Source of the DNA: Flavobacteriales bacterium
GTDB taxonomy: Bacteria; Bacteroidota; Bacteroidia; Flavobacteriales_D; Crocinitomicaceae
Assembly: GCA_947505255.1 (NCBI GenBank)
Contig: CANNKP010000011.1
Span: 1 to 35,663, forward strand
DNA: 35,663 bases
Direction of reading: 5' to 3'
In this document: positions 8,648 to 18,363 of the stretch, one piece after another
Position numbering within the stretch: the stretch's first letter is position 1
How the letters are laid out: the number at the start of each line of letters is the position of its first letter
Made by a program: the position numbers and the translations under genes
Notes under the pieces: generated by a model
What the model saw: only the letters and a program-made list of their open reading frames with translations
Told to the model about the DNA's origin: nothing
Databases searched by the model: none

Positions 8648-9953
8648 TTGCCCAATTTAAGCGATCATTAGGTGAAAATTGCCAAGGCGCTCCGTTATTT
8701 TCGATATTCGTTAACATGCCAGTAAGTTCGGTTGGCATTTTGGATTCCTCCATCACCAAAAACCTTCTTAAATCTATTATTATTGACAAAGGATCAATAT
8801 TGACTGGACATTCCTGAACACATGCGTTACAAGATGTACACGCCCAAATCTCTTCTTCTAAAATATAATCACCTAACAAGCTCTTACCATCGGAAAAATC
8901 TTTGCCATGCTTACGGATATTATCGCCAACTTCTGTTAAACGATCCCTTGTGTCCATCATTATTTTTCGTGGCGATAATTTTTTACCTGTAATATTTGCA
9001 GGGCAAGCTGAAGTGCATCTTCCGCATTCAGTGCATGTATATGCATCAAGTAAATTTTTCCATGTTAAATCAGTCACATCTTTCGCACCAAATCTTTGAG
9101 GTTCAGATGTTGATTCTGCTGGCACTGCATATGGATCAGCCGATGGATCCATCATTAGTTTTACTTCAGCTGTAACTGACTCCATATTAGTGAATTTACC
9201 TTTCTTATTTAAATTAGAGAAATAAGTATTTGGGAAAGCTAATAAGATGTGAAAATGCTTTGAATAAGGGAGATAATTTAGGAAAAGTAATACCATCAGA
9301 AAATGACCCCACCAACCGATAAGTTCTAGTATGTGCAATGTTTCAATTGATTGAATACTTCCAAAAAATAAAGGTCCTATAATACTACTGATTGAAAAAC
9401 CATAGCTTTCATTTCCATTTAATAACCGTGCAGCTTCATCAGCTCCATTCATAGTAAAAATACAAGATACTAAAACGATTTCCATTATTAAAATCAAATT
9501 AGCATCCTTTTTAGGCCAACCAGCCAATTCTTTCATATTAAGCCGAGGAAGTTTCAATAAATTTCTTCTTGACAAAAATATCACCGTTGCAATAAGTGCC
9601 AAAACAGAAAGTATTTCTATAAAACTAATCATGAAAGTATAAAAACTACCTAATGATTCGTGGAAAAAGCGGTGTTTATTAAAAAGACCATCAATGATGA
9701 TTTCAACCAATTCAATTTGCGTAATTACAAATGCTACATACAAGGCCAAATGCAATAATGCTGGAATAGGTCGGGAAAACATTTTCTTTTGTCCTAAAGC
9801 AACAAGAACCATTGTTTTCAAGCGTTCAGACTTGTTTCCTTTTCTATCAATATCACGACCTAAAAGGACATTAGCACGAATTTTTAGAATATTGTAGGTG
9901 AAAAAGCCAAAACCACCTATAAATAATAAGCCAAATAGAATACTTGAAATCAT
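8637..9953 (-). CDS. Membrane (Fe-S)-binding oxidoreductase with two 4Fe-4S clusters (HdrC/DsrK-like)
   Basis: Multiple TM helices, then CTECGRCTSACP and CTSCNACVQECPVNIDP. Confidence 0.9.
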   Translation of the reverse strand: MISSILFGLLFIGGFGFFTYNILKIRANVLLGRDIDRKGNKSERLKTMVLVALGQKKMFSRPIPALLHLALYVAFVITQIELVEIIIDGLFNKHRFFHESLGSFYTFMISFIEILSVLALIATVIFLSRRNLLKLPRLNMKELAGWPKKDANLILIMEIVLVSCIFTMNGADEAARLLNGNESYGFSISSIIGPLFFGSIQSIETLHILELIGWWGHFLMVLLFLNYLPYSKHFHILLAFPNTYFSNLNKKGKFTNMESVTAEVKLMMDPSADPYAVPAESTSEPQRFGAKDVTDLTWKNLLDAYTCTECGRCTSACPANITGKKLSPRKIMMDTRDRLTEVGDNIRKHGKDFSDGKSLLGDYILEEEIWACTSCNACVQECPVNIDPLSIIIDLRRFLVMEESKMPTELTGMLTNIENNGAPWQFSPNDRLNWANED

Positions 9954-9962
9954 TTCTTCCTA

Positions 9963-11000
9963 TTAATTTGGGACAGAGTCCAATAATTGTCTTAATTTTT
10001 TTTCTTCACGACTCGTTAAAGGAACACCTTTTGTTTTTGCTCCTAACAATGAGAAATGGATATATCTTTCCGGATGTAATTGCAAATCATTTACAAGATT
10101 TTGAAGTTCTTTGTTCGTGTTAACTAACTCATCATACAGTTTTTCATCTCCGATAAGTTTACCAAGTGTTCCCTCACCTTTTTGAGCCTTATCCAATACA
10201 TTATTTAAGTTCTTCAACGTTGAAGATGCATTTCCGATTACAGATTTAAAATCTGCCGTAACCAAATCATCTGTTATTTTCTGAGCATTACCTAAAACCG
10301 CAGTTATCTGGTCATTACTTTTCTTAAGATTTAAAGAAATACTTTCAACGTTAGACATGATTCTTCCGAATTTAACTTTTTCTTCACCGACAAGACTTTC
10401 AACTTCACCAGCAACATTTCCTAATTTATGAATAGCAATTTGCAATTCTTTCAAACTTCCTTTTATTTCAGACGTTGCTGTAGTATCCCAAAATGCAGAT
10501 AAGGAATTTACCATTTTATCGATCGATCCAAGAGCTGTTTGAACTTTTTGCACTAAAGGATCAGCGTATGCTTTTACTTGAGTAGTAATATCTACAGTAA
10601 CGACTCCTTGCATTTTATCTCCTGGTTTATAATAACCTTTAGAAATATTAGAATTAAGCTTAAGTATTAAACCTTTATTAAACAAATCAATTGATCCTGC
10701 TTCTAACTTGGAACCAATCGGGATTTTAAAATCTCTTTCTTGGATATTAAACGTGATGAGTACTTTTTTTAAACTGTCTTCGCTATTTGTAAGATCTATT
10801 TTTACAACCTTTCCAACAACGACACCATTAACCATTACCGATCCTGCAACAGGAACTCCTCCTGAATTAGGAAAATAAGCATAATAAACTTCATCACCAC
10901 CAAAAAAGCTGTTTCCTTTTAGGAAGTTAATCCCTGCTACCAACAAGCCAATTGCTGCAATGGTAATAACACCCGTTTTAATTTCTTTAGAGATCTTCAA
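9963..11000 (-). CDS. MCE / MlaD family protein
   Basis: N-terminal TM, then YFPNSGGVPVAGSVMVNGVVVGKVVKIDL MCE domain and a helical tail. Confidence 0.9.
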   Translation of the reverse strand: MKISKEIKTGVITIAAIGLLVAGINFLKGNSFFGGDEVYYAYFPNSGGVPVAGSVMVNGVVVGKVVKIDLTNSEDSLKKVLITFNIQERDFKIPIGSKLEAGSIDLFNKGLILKLNSNISKGYYKPGDKMQGVVTVDITTQVKAYADPLVQKVQTALGSIDKMVNSLSAFWDTTATSEIKGSLKELQIAIHKLGNVAGEVESLVGEEKVKFGRIMSNVESISLNLKKSNDQITAVLGNAQKITDDLVTADFKSVIGNASSTLKNLNNVLDKAQKGEGTLGKLIGDEKLYDELVNTNKELQNLVNDLQLHPERYIHFSLLGAKTKGVPLTSREEKKLRQLLDSVPN

Positions 11001-11004
11001 AACA

Positions 11005-12138
11005 TTAATTTTCTGCTAATTTAATAGCTTTTTCTAAATTAATACGTTCTCCATTCAGAAAGGCTACAACAAAAGCATGTTGATAACCCATTTCTCTTAA
11101 TTCATTTTTATATTTATTGGCACCAGCAAAATCTTTTTCATACTCTCCAAATGTATATTTATAAAGGTTATCTTGTTTATATTCAAAGACTTTTATCCCT
11201 TTAAACTTGGATGAAGTGGATGCTATTTTTGTTTCAGATGTTTCAACTTGTATCCTAAAAAGAACTTTGTCTTTGTGGTTATTTTCTTCAATCGTATTTG
11301 ATACTACTTCTGAATTACCATTTGTGGAATTATTTGTTTTGACATCAATTCCCTCCAATTCATTTTTATAACTTTCAAAAGCTGAGAACATGGATAAGGC
11401 CATTTTCTTTTGACCTGTTGTATCGCCAAGAAATTTTTCCTCTGCAGGATTCGTTAAAAAGCCAGTCTCAATTAAAACACTTGGCATTGTTGTTTTGTAA
11501 AGCACTAAAAATCCAGCCTGTTTTACACCTCTATTAAATCTATTTATTTTAGTGAATTCCTTTTGAAGTTTATCGGCAAAACTAATGGACTGATCAAGAA
11601 AAACGGACAATTGAATTTGTCGTGCAATTATCGCATCTGGCGACATATCAAAATCCTTGTACTTCTCCCCTTTGTCATCTTCTAAAAAAATAGTTGAATT
11701 CTCTCTTTCAGCAACTTTTTGTTGAGATTCAGTGCGGTGCAATCCTAAAACATACGTTTCTGCGCCATAAGCTGCCGGACTTGCTGAATTAGCATGAATG
11801 CAAATAAAAAGATCGGCCTTCGCTTTGTTTGCAATATTAGCACGTTGATCTAATTCAACAAAAACATCTTTGTCGCGCGTGTAAATTACTTTGATTCCAG
11901 GATATTTCTTTTTTATTTGATCACCCAACTTCAAAGCGATTGATAAACAAACATTTTTCTCATTAGAAGAAGCCCCGTGACAGCCAGGATCCTTGCCCCC
12001 ATGCCCAGCATCAATAACGATTGTTTTTATTGTTGGTCGTTCCACTGTTGTGTTTTGACCATAAGAATTTCTTCCGCCAAAGATGACAAGAAGCAATAAA
12101 AATAGATTGAATCTGTTATATGTCAATATTTTTTCCAT
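11005..12138 (-). CDS. N-acetylmuramoyl-L-alanine amidase
   Basis: Amidase_3 motifs IVIDAGHGGKDPGCHG, DLFICIHANSASP, SVLIETGFLTNPAEEKFL. Confidence 0.94.
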   Translation of the reverse strand: MEKILTYNRFNLFLLLLVIFGGRNSYGQNTTVERPTIKTIVIDAGHGGKDPGCHGASSNEKNVCLSIALKLGDQIKKKYPGIKVIYTRDKDVFVELDQRANIANKAKADLFICIHANSASPAAYGAETYVLGLHRTESQQKVAERENSTIFLEDDKGEKYKDFDMSPDAIIARQIQLSVFLDQSISFADKLQKEFTKINRFNRGVKQAGFLVLYKTTMPSVLIETGFLTNPAEEKFLGDTTGQKKMALSMFSAFESYKNELEGIDVKTNNSTNGNSEVVSNTIEENNHKDKVLFRIQVETSETKIASTSSKFKGIKVFEYKQDNLYKYTFGEYEKDFAGANKYKNELREMGYQHAFVVAFLNGERINLEKAIKLAEN

Positions 12139-12165
12139 TGAGAAGAGCTAATTTTAATAGTTTTG
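12138..12165 (+). promoter_or_regulatory. Putative promoter for lptD (TTG-N17-TAGTTTTG)
   Basis: TTG at 12138-12140 and TAGTTTTG (TAnnTTTG) at 12158-12165, upstream of the TTG start at 12207. Confidence 0.45.
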
Positions 12166-12206
12166 CAGCCGTATTAATGACTTAAAAACAAATTTACATT
12201 TCATTC

Positions 12207-14741
12207 TTGACCAAAAAACGTTCCATACTGATACTTATCTTCGGCTTATTGTTAATAATGTTCGGTTCTTCGGTTGGTTACGGTCAAACAAATCCTATCA
12301 GGGATACATTAAGATTGAATGATGATTCCTTTGAAGAAATAATTTATTATAGCGCTAGAGACTCGATTTATACAGATTTAAAAAACAAACAGGTTCATTT
12401 ATATGGTGACGCCAAAGTGAACAATGGTGAAATTAATATGTCTGCAGGTTATATTTTAATTGACTTAGACAAAAATGAAATTTTGGCAAAATATGCATTT
12501 GACAAAGACAGCAACAAAGTTGAATTCCCAAAATTCTCAGAAGGTGCTGAAGAAATAAAAGCATCAAGTATTCGATATAATTTTACAACTGAAAAAGGAT
12601 TTATTGAAGAATTAGCAATTCAACAAGATGAAATGTATTTATATATGGGTGTTGCAAAAAGACATTCAAATGATGAGATTCATTTCAAAAATGGTCGTTT
12701 TACAACGTGTAATCTAGAAGAACCACATTACCATTTCCAACTTTCCAAAGCGGTAATGATTCCTGAAGAACGCATTGTGACGGGAGCAATGAATCTATGG
12801 ATTAAAGGCGTTCCTACCCCACTTGGATTGCCATTTAGTGTTATCCCACAGCAAAAAGAACGCACACACGGGATACTATTCCCAGAAGTAGTTCCTTTAT
12901 CAATATATGGTTTTGGTGTTCAAAATCTTGGTTACTACCTGCCAATCAATGATCGCATGCAAACTTCTGTTTATGCAAATCTTTATTCTAGAGGAAGTTG
13001 GGGTTTACGAAATAATCTTGAATATGCCAAAATATATGGTTATCGTGGGAATTTGGACTTAGGATTCCAACAATTCAAAAGTGGCTTTCCCGATAGCACA
13101 AAATCAAATAAACTGAGTGTTATTTGGATTCACAAGAAAGAATTGAAATCAAATCCATTTTGGAATTTTTCGGCAAACGTGAATTTTATTTCTGATAATA
13201 AATCAAAAAATAATTTAGATCCATTAAATGCTCAATATTTTAACAACAGTTTTAATTCTGACATGAATATTAATCGTTCGTTTCCTGGTAAACCTGTTTC
13301 AATGGGGATGAAAATGTCAATCAGACAAAATTCGTTGACTAAAAATATGTCATTAATTTCACCCGTTGTTAACGTCAATGTTACGCGATTTTTTCCTTTT
13401 AAGAAGTTGATTCATGGAAGTAATGGGATGCAACAGCTATTATCTCGAATGGGAATGACTTACAACATGGAAGGTCAAAATAAATCTACTTTTCAGGACA
13501 CTTTACTTCGTGATAAAAATTACAGTGAAATTGGATCACAATTTCTAAATGGATTTAATCAAAATGTTGCTATTCAAACAACTACCTCCTTTTTTAAAAA
13601 TACAGTAAAGCTTAATCCATCGATTACTTATGCTAATAAAATTAATTTCCAACAGATTGAGAAACAATATGATGCTGTCAAAAATGAGACAACGGCTGAT
13701 ACACTTCGTAAATCTGGTATGGCGCATGAGTTAACTTTTAATGCACAGTTAACAACGATGATTTACAGTTATTATAAATTTATCGGTAAGAAAAATCCAC
13801 TATTAAGACACATCTTAACACCTTCATTTGGTTTTAGATATGTGCCTCAACTTAATCAATTAGTAACAGCAAATGTTGGTGTAAATCAAGCGCCTTTAAC
13901 GTATTCTCCATTTGAAAACAGTATTTATAGTTCTTACAGCGGTAAAGGAGCTGCACAATTAACGTTTGGATTCAATAATACGTTTGAATTGAAGCGTAAA
14001 TCAGATAAAGACACATTAACTGGATTCAAAAAAACACGTATAGTTGACATGTTGTCAATCAATGGAAATTATGATTTCATGAAGGATTCTATGAACCTAT
14101 CAGATTTATCTTTGAACATGAGAATCAATCCTATTGAATGGTTGAATTTCGTGGCAACATCAGTTTTTAGTCCATACGGTTGGATTGATAGCACAGGGGC
14201 TACAATTTCTCAATTTGCTGTTAACACAAAAAACTCATTAGGAAGATTTTCACGAAATAACTTCACTACAACATTAACATTGACTTCAAAGAAAAGTAGA
14301 GAAGTTTTAAACGATACAAAAGATTTAATAAATTCCAATTGGAACGCCGATTTCAATTACTATGCTTTGCATCCTGAATATGTTTTAAACTTCGATATTC
14401 CTTGGAAAATGTCATTTTCTCATGTTTATTCAATTGATGTAAATACGGATAAAAAAGCAACTAACTCTTCTACATTCAACCAATTGCAAACATTGGTTTT
14501 AGATGGCGATATCAGCTTCACAAAACGTTGGAAACTTGCATCGACAATAAACTTTGACATGATTAATCCGCAAATCACAAATGCTAGGTTTACTTTGTCT
14601 CGTAATATGCACTGCTGGGCACTTTCCTTTTATTGGACTCCAATCGGCGGGAACAAAAGTTTTCTTTTCAGCATAAGAAATACATCGTCAATGTTCCAAG
14701 ATGCAAAAATTGACATTCGTAAACCTCCAGTCTTCTTGTAA
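12207..14741 (+). CDS. lptD: LptD/OstA-like LPS-assembly outer-membrane protein (TTG start)
   Basis: OstA-like N-domain (DLKNKQVHLYGDAKVNNGEINMSAGYILIDLDKNEI) plus a large beta-barrel; signal peptide requires initiation at TTG 12207. Confidence 0.85.
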   Translation: MTKKRSILILIFGLLLIMFGSSVGYGQTNPIRDTLRLNDDSFEEIIYYSARDSIYTDLKNKQVHLYGDAKVNNGEINMSAGYILIDLDKNEILAKYAFDKDSNKVEFPKFSEGAEEIKASSIRYNFTTEKGFIEELAIQQDEMYLYMGVAKRHSNDEIHFKNGRFTTCNLEEPHYHFQLSKAVMIPEERIVTGAMNLWIKGVPTPLGLPFSVIPQQKERTHGILFPEVVPLSIYGFGVQNLGYYLPINDRMQTSVYANLYSRGSWGLRNNLEYAKIYGYRGNLDLGFQQFKSGFPDSTKSNKLSVIWIHKKELKSNPFWNFSANVNFISDNKSKNNLDPLNAQYFNNSFNSDMNINRSFPGKPVSMGMKMSIRQNSLTKNMSLISPVVNVNVTRFFPFKKLIHGSNGMQQLLSRMGMTYNMEGQNKSTFQDTLLRDKNYSEIGSQFLNGFNQNVAIQTTTSFFKNTVKLNPSITYANKINFQQIEKQYDAVKNETTADTLRKSGMAHELTFNAQLTTMIYSYYKFIGKKNPLLRHILTPSFGFRYVPQLNQLVTANVGVNQAPLTYSPFENSIYSSYSGKGAAQLTFGFNNTFELKRKSDKDTLTGFKKTRIVDMLSINGNYDFMKDSMNLSDLSLNMRINPIEWLNFVATSVFSPYGWIDSTGATISQFAVNTKNSLGRFSRNNFTTTLTLTSKKSREVLNDTKDLINSNWNADFNYYALHPEYVLNFDIPWKMSFSHVYSIDVNTDKKATNSSTFNQLQTLVLDGDISFTKRWKLASTINFDMINPQITNARFTLSRNMHCWALSFYWTPIGGNKSFLFSIRNTSSMFQDAKIDIRKPPVFL

Positions 14742-14812
14742 AGATTAGTTTTTTATGACCAAAATCATATTTTAAAGCAACCTATATTACTTTAAAAAAA
14801 AGTGTCTTTCGC

Positions 14813-14820
14813 TAAATTTG
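14813..14820 (+). promoter_or_regulatory. Putative -7 element TAAATTTG upstream of the MBL-rhodanese gene
   Basis: Exact TAnnTTTG match 26 nt before the ATG; weak -33 (TTTA) at 14791. Confidence 0.4.
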
Positions 14821-14845
14821 TTCGAATAAATAAAATGTTGACGAC

Positions 14846-16258
14846 ATGAAAATTGAACAAATTTATACTGGCTGTATTTCTCATGCGGCGTATTATATAG
14901 AATCAAAAGGTGAAGCTGCAATCTTTGATCCATTGCGCGAAGTTGAACCTTATATAGATAGGGCAATAAAAGATAACGCGAAAATAAAATATGTTTTTGA
15001 AACTCATTTCCATGCTGATTTTGTAAGTGGGCATCTAGATTTAGCAAAAAAAACGGGTGCAGAAATTGTCTATGGACCAACAGCGAAACCTAATTTTGAT
15101 GCAATTGTTGCAACAGACAATCAATTGTTTAAAGTTGGAGATTATACCGTAAAAACCATACATACTCCAGGCCATACAATGGAAAGCACAACATATATGC
15201 TGATTGATGAAAACGGAAAAGAGCATGCATTAATCACTGGCGATACTTTGTTTATTGGTGATGTTGGTAGACCTGATTTGGCACAACATGTTATAGCCGA
15301 ATTGACACAAGAAATGTTAGCAGAACATTTGTATGATTCTTTGCGTAACAAAATCATGCCTTTGAGTGATGATTTAATAATTTATCCAAATCACGGTGCC
15401 GGGAGTGCGTGCGGCAAGAAAATGAGCAAGGAAACAACGGATACTTTAGGAAATCAAAAAAGAACGAATTATGCTTTACGTTCAGATATGACAAAAGCTG
15501 AATTTGTAAAAGAAGTATTAACAGGTTTAACAAATCCTCCAGGATATTTCCCAAAAAATGTACTAATGAACATTCATGGTTATGAAAGTTTAGATATTGT
15601 TATTGAGCGAGCTAGCAATCCATTAAGTCCTAGTGATTTTGAGTTAGTCGCAAATGAAACGGAAGCATTAATTTTGGATACGCGTTCACCTGAGGAGTTC
15701 TCAAAAGGATTTATTCCAAACAGTATCAATATAGGTTTAGATGGAAGTTTTGCAAATTGGGTTGGTGAAATGGTTCCTGATATCAAACAAGAAATACTTT
15801 TAATAGCCGAGCCAGGAAGAGAAAAAGAAGCCGTAATTCGACTTTCACGTGTTGGATACGACTATGCAGTAGGTTATCTAGAAGGCGGCTTTGAAAGTTG
15901 GTTGAATAGCAAAAAGGAAGTTGATGCTATAAATAGGATTTCAGCAAGAGAACTAGAAAAGATTTACACTAACCATCCATTTTTAATTGATGTTCGTCGC
16001 ACTAGCGAATTTGAATCTGAACATGTAAAGGGTGCTATTAATATTCCGTTAAATGAAATAAACCGACATTTAGCGGAGATACCCAAAGACACGAAATTCT
16101 ATTTATATTGCGCTGGAGGTTATAGGAGTATGATTGCAGCTTCTATATTAAAAGCAAGAGGATGGGATGATTTTGCAGATGTTGAAGGTGGATTTTCTGA
16201 AATTTCAGAAACAGCAATTCCAAAAACAGAATATGTATGTCCAACAACATTACTGTAA
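14846..16258 (+). CDS. Persulfide dioxygenase-rhodanese fusion (CstB-like: MBL, pseudo-rhodanese, rhodanese)
   Basis: MBL motifs THFHADFVSGH, HTPGHTMEST, TGDTLFIGDVGRPDL, NHGAGSACGK; first rhodanese-like domain without Cys (LLIAEPGREKEA), second with YCAGGYRS. Confidence 0.88.
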   Translation: MKIEQIYTGCISHAAYYIESKGEAAIFDPLREVEPYIDRAIKDNAKIKYVFETHFHADFVSGHLDLAKKTGAEIVYGPTAKPNFDAIVATDNQLFKVGDYTVKTIHTPGHTMESTTYMLIDENGKEHALITGDTLFIGDVGRPDLAQHVIAELTQEMLAEHLYDSLRNKIMPLSDDLIIYPNHGAGSACGKKMSKETTDTLGNQKRTNYALRSDMTKAEFVKEVLTGLTNPPGYFPKNVLMNIHGYESLDIVIERASNPLSPSDFELVANETEALILDTRSPEEFSKGFIPNSINIGLDGSFANWVGEMVPDIKQEILLIAEPGREKEAVIRLSRVGYDYAVGYLEGGFESWLNSKKEVDAINRISARELEKIYTNHPFLIDVRRTSEFESEHVKGAINIPLNEINRHLAEIPKDTKFYLYCAGGYRSMIAASILKARGWDDFADVEGGFSEISETAIPKTEYVCPTTLL

Positions 16259-16277
16259 GTAAAAAGATTAAATAATT

Positions 16278-16309
16278 AGGCATTCAATTTTGAATGCCTT
16301 TTTTGTTTT
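16278..16309 (+). terminator. Rho-independent terminator
   Basis: aggcattcaa-tt-ttgaatgcct perfect 10-bp stem followed by a T-rich tract. Confidence 0.85.
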
Positions 16310-16368
16310 AAGAGTTTTTGATATCCTAATTCTTTTGCTTTCTTTTGTTTAATCTTAAAATAAAATTT

Positions 16369-16947
16369 GTGCTCGACCTTTCATTTAAAAACAACAAACA
16401 ACCAAAGGCTGGGAGTATCTTGATTTCAGATCCATTTTTGGATGAAGATTTTTTCAGAAGATCAATCGTTCTATTATGTGATCATAATGTAGATGGTACT
16501 TTTGGATTTGTATTAAACAACTACCTGGATGTTGATTTGCATCAAGTTGACGAAACTTTTCCCGATAATAATGCTAGGATAAGTGTTGGCGGACCAGTTG
16601 AAACGCAAAGTTTGTTTTATATTCATTCATTGGGGAATTTAATTGAAGGAAGTATTCCAATTAATGACGAGCTTTTTTTTGGAGGAGAATACGAACAAAT
16701 TCAAGATCTTTTATTGGCTGATCCATCGAATAATTCTAAAATTCGGTTTTTCTTGGGTTATTCAGGCTGGGGTAAAAACCAACTAAAAGGAGAATTGAAA
16801 GAGAATTCCTGGATTGTAGCAAGCAATATCCAAACAGAAGATATTTTAAACACAAAAAATGATTTGTTTTGGAATTATTGTTTGGAAAAACAAGGCGAAC
16901 GATTTAAAACAATTGCAAAGTTTCCTTTAAATCCTAATGAGAATTGA
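16369..16947 (+). CDS. YqgE/AlgH family protein (UPF0301)
   Basis: KAGSILISDPFLDEDFFRRSIVLLCDHNVDGTFGFVLN, ISVGGPVE, FFLGYSGWGKNQLKGEL; GTG start at 16369 preferred over the track's TTG at 16345. Confidence 0.88.
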   Translation: MLDLSFKNNKQPKAGSILISDPFLDEDFFRRSIVLLCDHNVDGTFGFVLNNYLDVDLHQVDETFPDNNARISVGGPVETQSLFYIHSLGNLIEGSIPINDELFFGGEYEQIQDLLLADPSNNSKIRFFLGYSGWGKNQLKGELKENSWIVASNIQTEDILNTKNDLFWNYCLEKQGERFKTIAKFPLNPNEN

Positions 16948-17050
16948 ATTGGTGAGAAACAAATGCAAAGTAGCAATTGATGAACTGATTATGTTTAAAA
17001 ATAGTAATTTGTAATTCACAACAAATAACTATTAATTCAATTAACAAGCT

Positions 17051-17058
17051 TATCTTTG
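17051..17058 (+). promoter_or_regulatory. Putative -7 element TATCTTTG upstream of rarA
   Basis: Exact TAnnTTTG match 25 nt upstream of the ATG; no clear -33. Confidence 0.35.
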
Positions 17059-17082
17059 AATTCTAAAAACAATATTTAAAAA

Positions 17083-18363
17083 ATGTCATTCCTTGCACCT
17101 TTAGCAGAACGTATGCGTCCAAAAAAACTGGATGAATATATTGGGCAGGAACATTTATTAAAACATGGTGCATCTTTACGAAGAGCGCTTGATTCTGGAT
17201 TAATTCCATCGATGATTTTTTGGGGACCTCCTGGTGTTGGGAAAACGACTTTGGCGCAACTTATTGCACTTGAATTAAACCGCCCAATTCATACGCTGTC
17301 AGCCATCTCTTCCGGAGTAAAAGATGTCCGAGAAATTATCAACAGAGTTGAGCAAGGCGGTATGTTTCAGCAGAAAGGAACTATTTTATTTATTGACGAA
17401 ATTCATCGTTTCTCAAAATCTCAGCAAGATTCACTATTAGGCGCAGTTGAAAAAGGTTTAATTACATTAATTGGTGCGACAACTGAAAATCCTTCTTTTG
17501 AAGTTATTTCAGCTTTATTGTCACGTTGTCAGGTTTACACCTTAACTTCTCATACAAAACAAGATTTACTCAATTTAATTGAAAGAGCAATCCGAGAAGA
17601 TGTTGTTCTAAAAGAAAAGAGTATTATTCTAGAAGAAACAACAGCTCTGTTAACAATTTCTGGAGGCGATGCACGGAAATTATTAAATGTTTTTGAAATA
17701 ATTATTGGAACTTTTAAAAGTGATAAAATAATTAAAATTTCTGACGAAATTGTTCAAGAATCTGCACAGCAAAGCCTCGCTATGTATGACAAAGACGGAG
17801 AGCAACATTACGATATTATTTCTGCATTTATAAAATCTATTCGAGGAAGTGATCCCAATGCTGCAATTTATTGGTTAGCTAGAATGGTTGAGGGCGGTGA
17901 AGACCCTAAATTTATTGCGCGAAGACTAATCATTTCTGCGGCTGAGGATATTGGATTAGCAAATTCTAATGCATTACTTATTGCTAATAATTGTTTTCAG
18001 GCTGTTGAAACGGTTGGTTTTCCTGAAGCGCGAATTATTTTGGCACAATGTACAATTTATCTTGCTTCTTCGTCAAAAGGAAACGGAGCATACATGGCAA
18101 TTAATCGAGCACAAGAGGAAGTTCGTAAAAGTGGGAATCTAGGGGTTCCTTTACCTCTTCGAAATGCACCAACTGCTTTGATGAAAGAATTGGGTTATGG
18201 AAAAGATTACTTATACTCTCATGATTATCCGGGGAATTTTGTTCAGCAGGAATTTTTACCAGAAGAAATTAAAGGCACGGCTTTCTTTGCAGCTGGAAGC
18301 ACTAAAAAAGAGCAAGAATTGGAGGAGATTATTCATAAGCTATGGGGTAATAAGTATAAATAA
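17083..18363 (+). CDS. rarA: Replication-associated recombination protein A (AAA+ ATPase)
   Basis: MRPKKLDEYIGQEHLL, Walker A GPPGVGKTTLA, Walker B ILFIDEIHRF, GATTENPSFEV, SAAEDIGLAN. Confidence 0.95.
   Translation: MSFLAPLAERMRPKKLDEYIGQEHLLKHGASLRRALDSGLIPSMIFWGPPGVGKTTLAQLIALELNRPIHTLSAISSGVKDVREIINRVEQGGMFQQKGTILFIDEIHRFSKSQQDSLLGAVEKGLITLIGATTENPSFEVISALLSRCQVYTLTSHTKQDLLNLIERAIREDVVLKEKSIILEETTALLTISGGDARKLLNVFEIIIGTFKSDKIIKISDEIVQESAQQSLAMYDKDGEQHYDIISAFIKSIRGSDPNAAIYWLARMVEGGEDPKFIARRLIISAAEDIGLANSNALLIANNCFQAVETVGFPEARIILAQCTIYLASSSKGNGAYMAINRAQEEVRKSGNLGVPLPLRNAPTALMKELGYGKDYLYSHDYPGNFVQQEFLPEEIKGTAFFAAGSTKKEQELEEIIHKLWGNKYK

Noticed and set aside
14787-15080. 97-aa minus-strand ORF
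   Set aside because: Antisense to the 5' part of the MBL-rhodanese gene; His/Leu-rich nonsense translation.
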